Assembly: GCA_903813345.2 (NCBI GenBank)
Contig: CAIIXF020000012.1
Location: forward strand, 24,812,184 to 24,876,183
Origin: Owenia fusiformis
Lineage: Eukaryota; Annelida; Polychaeta; Sabellida; Oweniidae
Length of the DNA stretch: 64,000 nt
Reading direction: 5' to 3'
In this document: positions 62,001 to 64,000 of the stretch, in pieces
Position numbering within the stretch: position 1 is the stretch's first letter
Layout: every line of letters begins with the position of its first letter
Position numbers and translations under genes: made by a program
Notes under the pieces: generated by a model
The model's input: the letters and a program-made list of their open reading frames with translations, nothing else
Database searches by the model: none
Told to the model about the DNA's origin: nothing

Positions 62001-62500
62001 NNNNNNNNNNNNNNNNNNNNNNNNNNNNNNNNNNNNNNNNNNNNNNNNNNNNNNNNNNNNNNNNNNNNNNNNNNNNNNNNNNNNNNNNNNNNNNNNNNNN
62101 NNNNNNNNNNNNNNNNNNNNNNNNNNNNNNNNNNNNNNNNNNNNNNNNNNNNNNNNNNNNNNNNNNNNNNNNNNNNNNNNNNNNNNNNNNNNNNNNNNNN
62201 NNNNNNNNNNNNNNNNNNNNNNNNNNNNNNNNNNNNNNNNNNNNNNNNNNNNNNNNNNNNNNNNNNNNNNNNNNNNNNNNNNNNNNNNNNNNNNNNNNNN
62301 NNNNNNNNNNNNNNNNNNNNNNNNNNNNNNNNNNNNNNNNNNNNNNNNNNNNNNNNNNNNNNNNNNNNNNNNNNNNNNNNNNNNNNNNNNNNNNNNNNNN
62401 NNNNNNNNNNNNNNNNNNNNNNNNNNNNNNNNNNNNNNNNNNNNNNNNNNNNNNNNNNNNNNNNNNNNNNNNNNNNNNNNNNNNNNNNNNNNNNNNNNNN
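62001..62500. other. Assembly gap (500 N)
   Basis: Exactly 500 unknown bases starting inside the 19-bp minisatellite. The right flank at 62501 is not minisatellite, so the array's true length is unknown. Confidence 0.99.
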
Positions 62501-64000
62501 ATACTAAACTGTAATATGGTCTCTACTAGGCAGAGTGTAGTTTAACTAGACTCTGCACGCAGGGTAGCACTTATGTGCCTAGAAAAGACTGGTGAGAAGA
62601 TTTGTTTTGTAAAATGTATAAAAAACAAGAAAATTCAGTGGTAAAAAATTCCTGAAAAGAACAGGTCCATTTAACAGACTATTGGTCCACTTAGATTTTT
62701 TCTGAAAAACTCATTCTTCTATTTACTTTTAAAACCGATTGCAAGTTGTAGATAAACCTTTCTTCTTGAGATGTGCAATTTCAAAAAGTGGCATGAGTTT
62801 TCCGTTTCTTTGAACAATTGGCAGTAAGAACCCCTATCACAAGGCTGTCTGAATATGGGTACACACTATGTTTACCATCAAAATAATATCAAAAGTTATC
62901 ATTATATAGAATTTAATATATGGAACATATGGCATACAAGTATTCGGAGAAGAAAATTGACAAAATCTAGCTATGTATGTAGTTTACCTATGCAAATCTA
63001 GAAAACATTGTCATTTTTCGTTCACTTTGTTATCAAGTTTTAGCATGGTGCTCATTCCCTTTCATTGAAAAGTTAACCGTCAGCCCACACTCCCACAAAA
63101 AAAGATATTGAAACTGTATAATGCAGAGACTGTAAAGTAGCTTCTCTGCAAATATCATTTTTGTGGGAGTCTAAAACTTAACTTTTGTGATGAAAATAAG
63201 CCTCACTGGTTTATGTTTTCAATATGGCTGCTAACCCGGGCATAAATGTACACTACATTAATGCATGTACAGATTAGGCCATTCAAAATTAATTATATGC
63301 TGGCATTCTGTTTCCATATATTTTATGATATATATTGAGGGTGGATTTCTCTGAATTATCTGTATTTCAAATATGGGAACTGCAAATTGGCAAATAACTT
63401 TAAAATTAAGTGTACATTCAAACATTTAATTTCAAATGCCAAATAAAATGCCAAATGCCAATGGGCATTTAGTTAAAGTGACCCTATAACTATTTGGAAT
63501 ATAGCAAACATGTTTAGAAAACTGGCGAGAAGCAATTGAAATAAGAAAATCCAATATTTTTTAAGTGCCCTTGTGTGTATTTAATTGCAGTCATTTTATT
63601 CTAATTGCCCATGGGCATTTAAAATAATAATCACATACAAACTCTTAAAACATGCTTAGGATACTGTTAGAGTCTCAAAAGGCAACAAGAACATTCATTT
63701 TTGAAACAAGAAAATTTAGTCCCCCTAAAAATGCCCATATCAATATTTATTTTCAAGATTTTTAGGTTATTGCCCATGATAATTTATTAAAAAATATTTT
63801 TATTTCCATTCACATGTCTTATTATCAGTAACAATCAAAATAAAGCCAATTGCTTTCATTTCTTGGATTAGAAACAGTAAAATTTTGACAAAGATAGCAA
63901 CTCTCAAAGTTGACCTTTAAACCTCCCTAGTGTAAAGGTCAAATGTCAAAACTCTCAAAAATTACATTTTAAGTAATGAGTCATACTTCCTCTTCAATTC
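62501..64000. other. No gene recognised
   Basis: AT-rich DNA with no convincing frame. The word ATGCCCATGGGCAT-like (GCCAATGGGCATTT near 63457, GCCCATGGGCATTT near 63607, then ATGCCCATATC and TTGCCCATGATAA) recurs from 63430 to 63785 and may mark a diverged short repeat. Confidence 0.4.

Noticed and set aside
61851-62545. Three long overlapping ORFs of over 200 residues
   Set aside because: Most of their length is N bases of the assembly gap; the rest is the 19-bp minisatellite.

Overview
The window looks like nuclear DNA of an invertebrate animal, probably aquatic. It has no dense run of open reading frames and no bacterial gene order. It carries Ty3/Gypsy (Mag/SURL-like), LINE and mariner-type elements, many short inverted-repeat elements, long satellite arrays, and a decayed immunoglobulin-like exon. 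It is AT-rich. I cannot fix the phylum. No intact host protein-coding gene is well supported, and most short ORFs are frames of satellite or minisatellite DNA.

Layout. (1) 1-16829 and 25499-42404 are one forward-oriented satellite array built on a period of about 186 bp. Three monomer types (A, B, C) form a higher-order repeat A(n)-B-C with n=1-4. B-to-B distances fall on multiples of 186 (about 558, 744, 930, 1116) once insertions and small deletions are subtracted. (2) The array is split by a four-level nest. A 5'-truncated LINE (16830-25498) sits in a C monomer with a 6-bp target duplication. A Gypsy LTR retrotransposon (17394-24400, minus strand, 194-bp LTRs that look identical, 5-bp duplication) sits in the LINE. 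A 2153-bp element with ~75-bp terminal inverted repeats and a 9-bp duplication (17968-20120) sits in the Gypsy integrase end. A small MITE-like unit lies inside that. (3) Further insertions in the array are a MITE plus a foldback unit (14221-14640) and two unrelated elements (31720-32278, 33398-33898), both placed at the same TTAA of an A monomer. (4) At about 42405 the satellite flips orientation. It continues to about 47950 as divergent, inverted monomers without the tidy higher-order pattern.

(5) 47950-54600 is a mosaic: a small coiled-coil-like ORF, a 112-bp minisatellite, a mariner-type relic with long inverted ends, and two inverted copies of a palindrome-rich element that sit next to or within satellite relics. 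(6) 54600-64000 is mostly unassigned AT-rich DNA. It contains a 50/106-bp composite tandem repeat (57130-58735), a degenerate immunoglobulin-like exon region (60782-61340), and a 19-bp minisatellite that runs into a 500-N assembly gap (62001-62500).

The most interesting signal is the satellite architecture. A homogenised trimeric higher-order core is flanked by an inverted, diverged layer, with young nested retroelements in the core. This is centromere- or pericentromere-like, but that role is inference; the sequence alone shows only the repeat structure.
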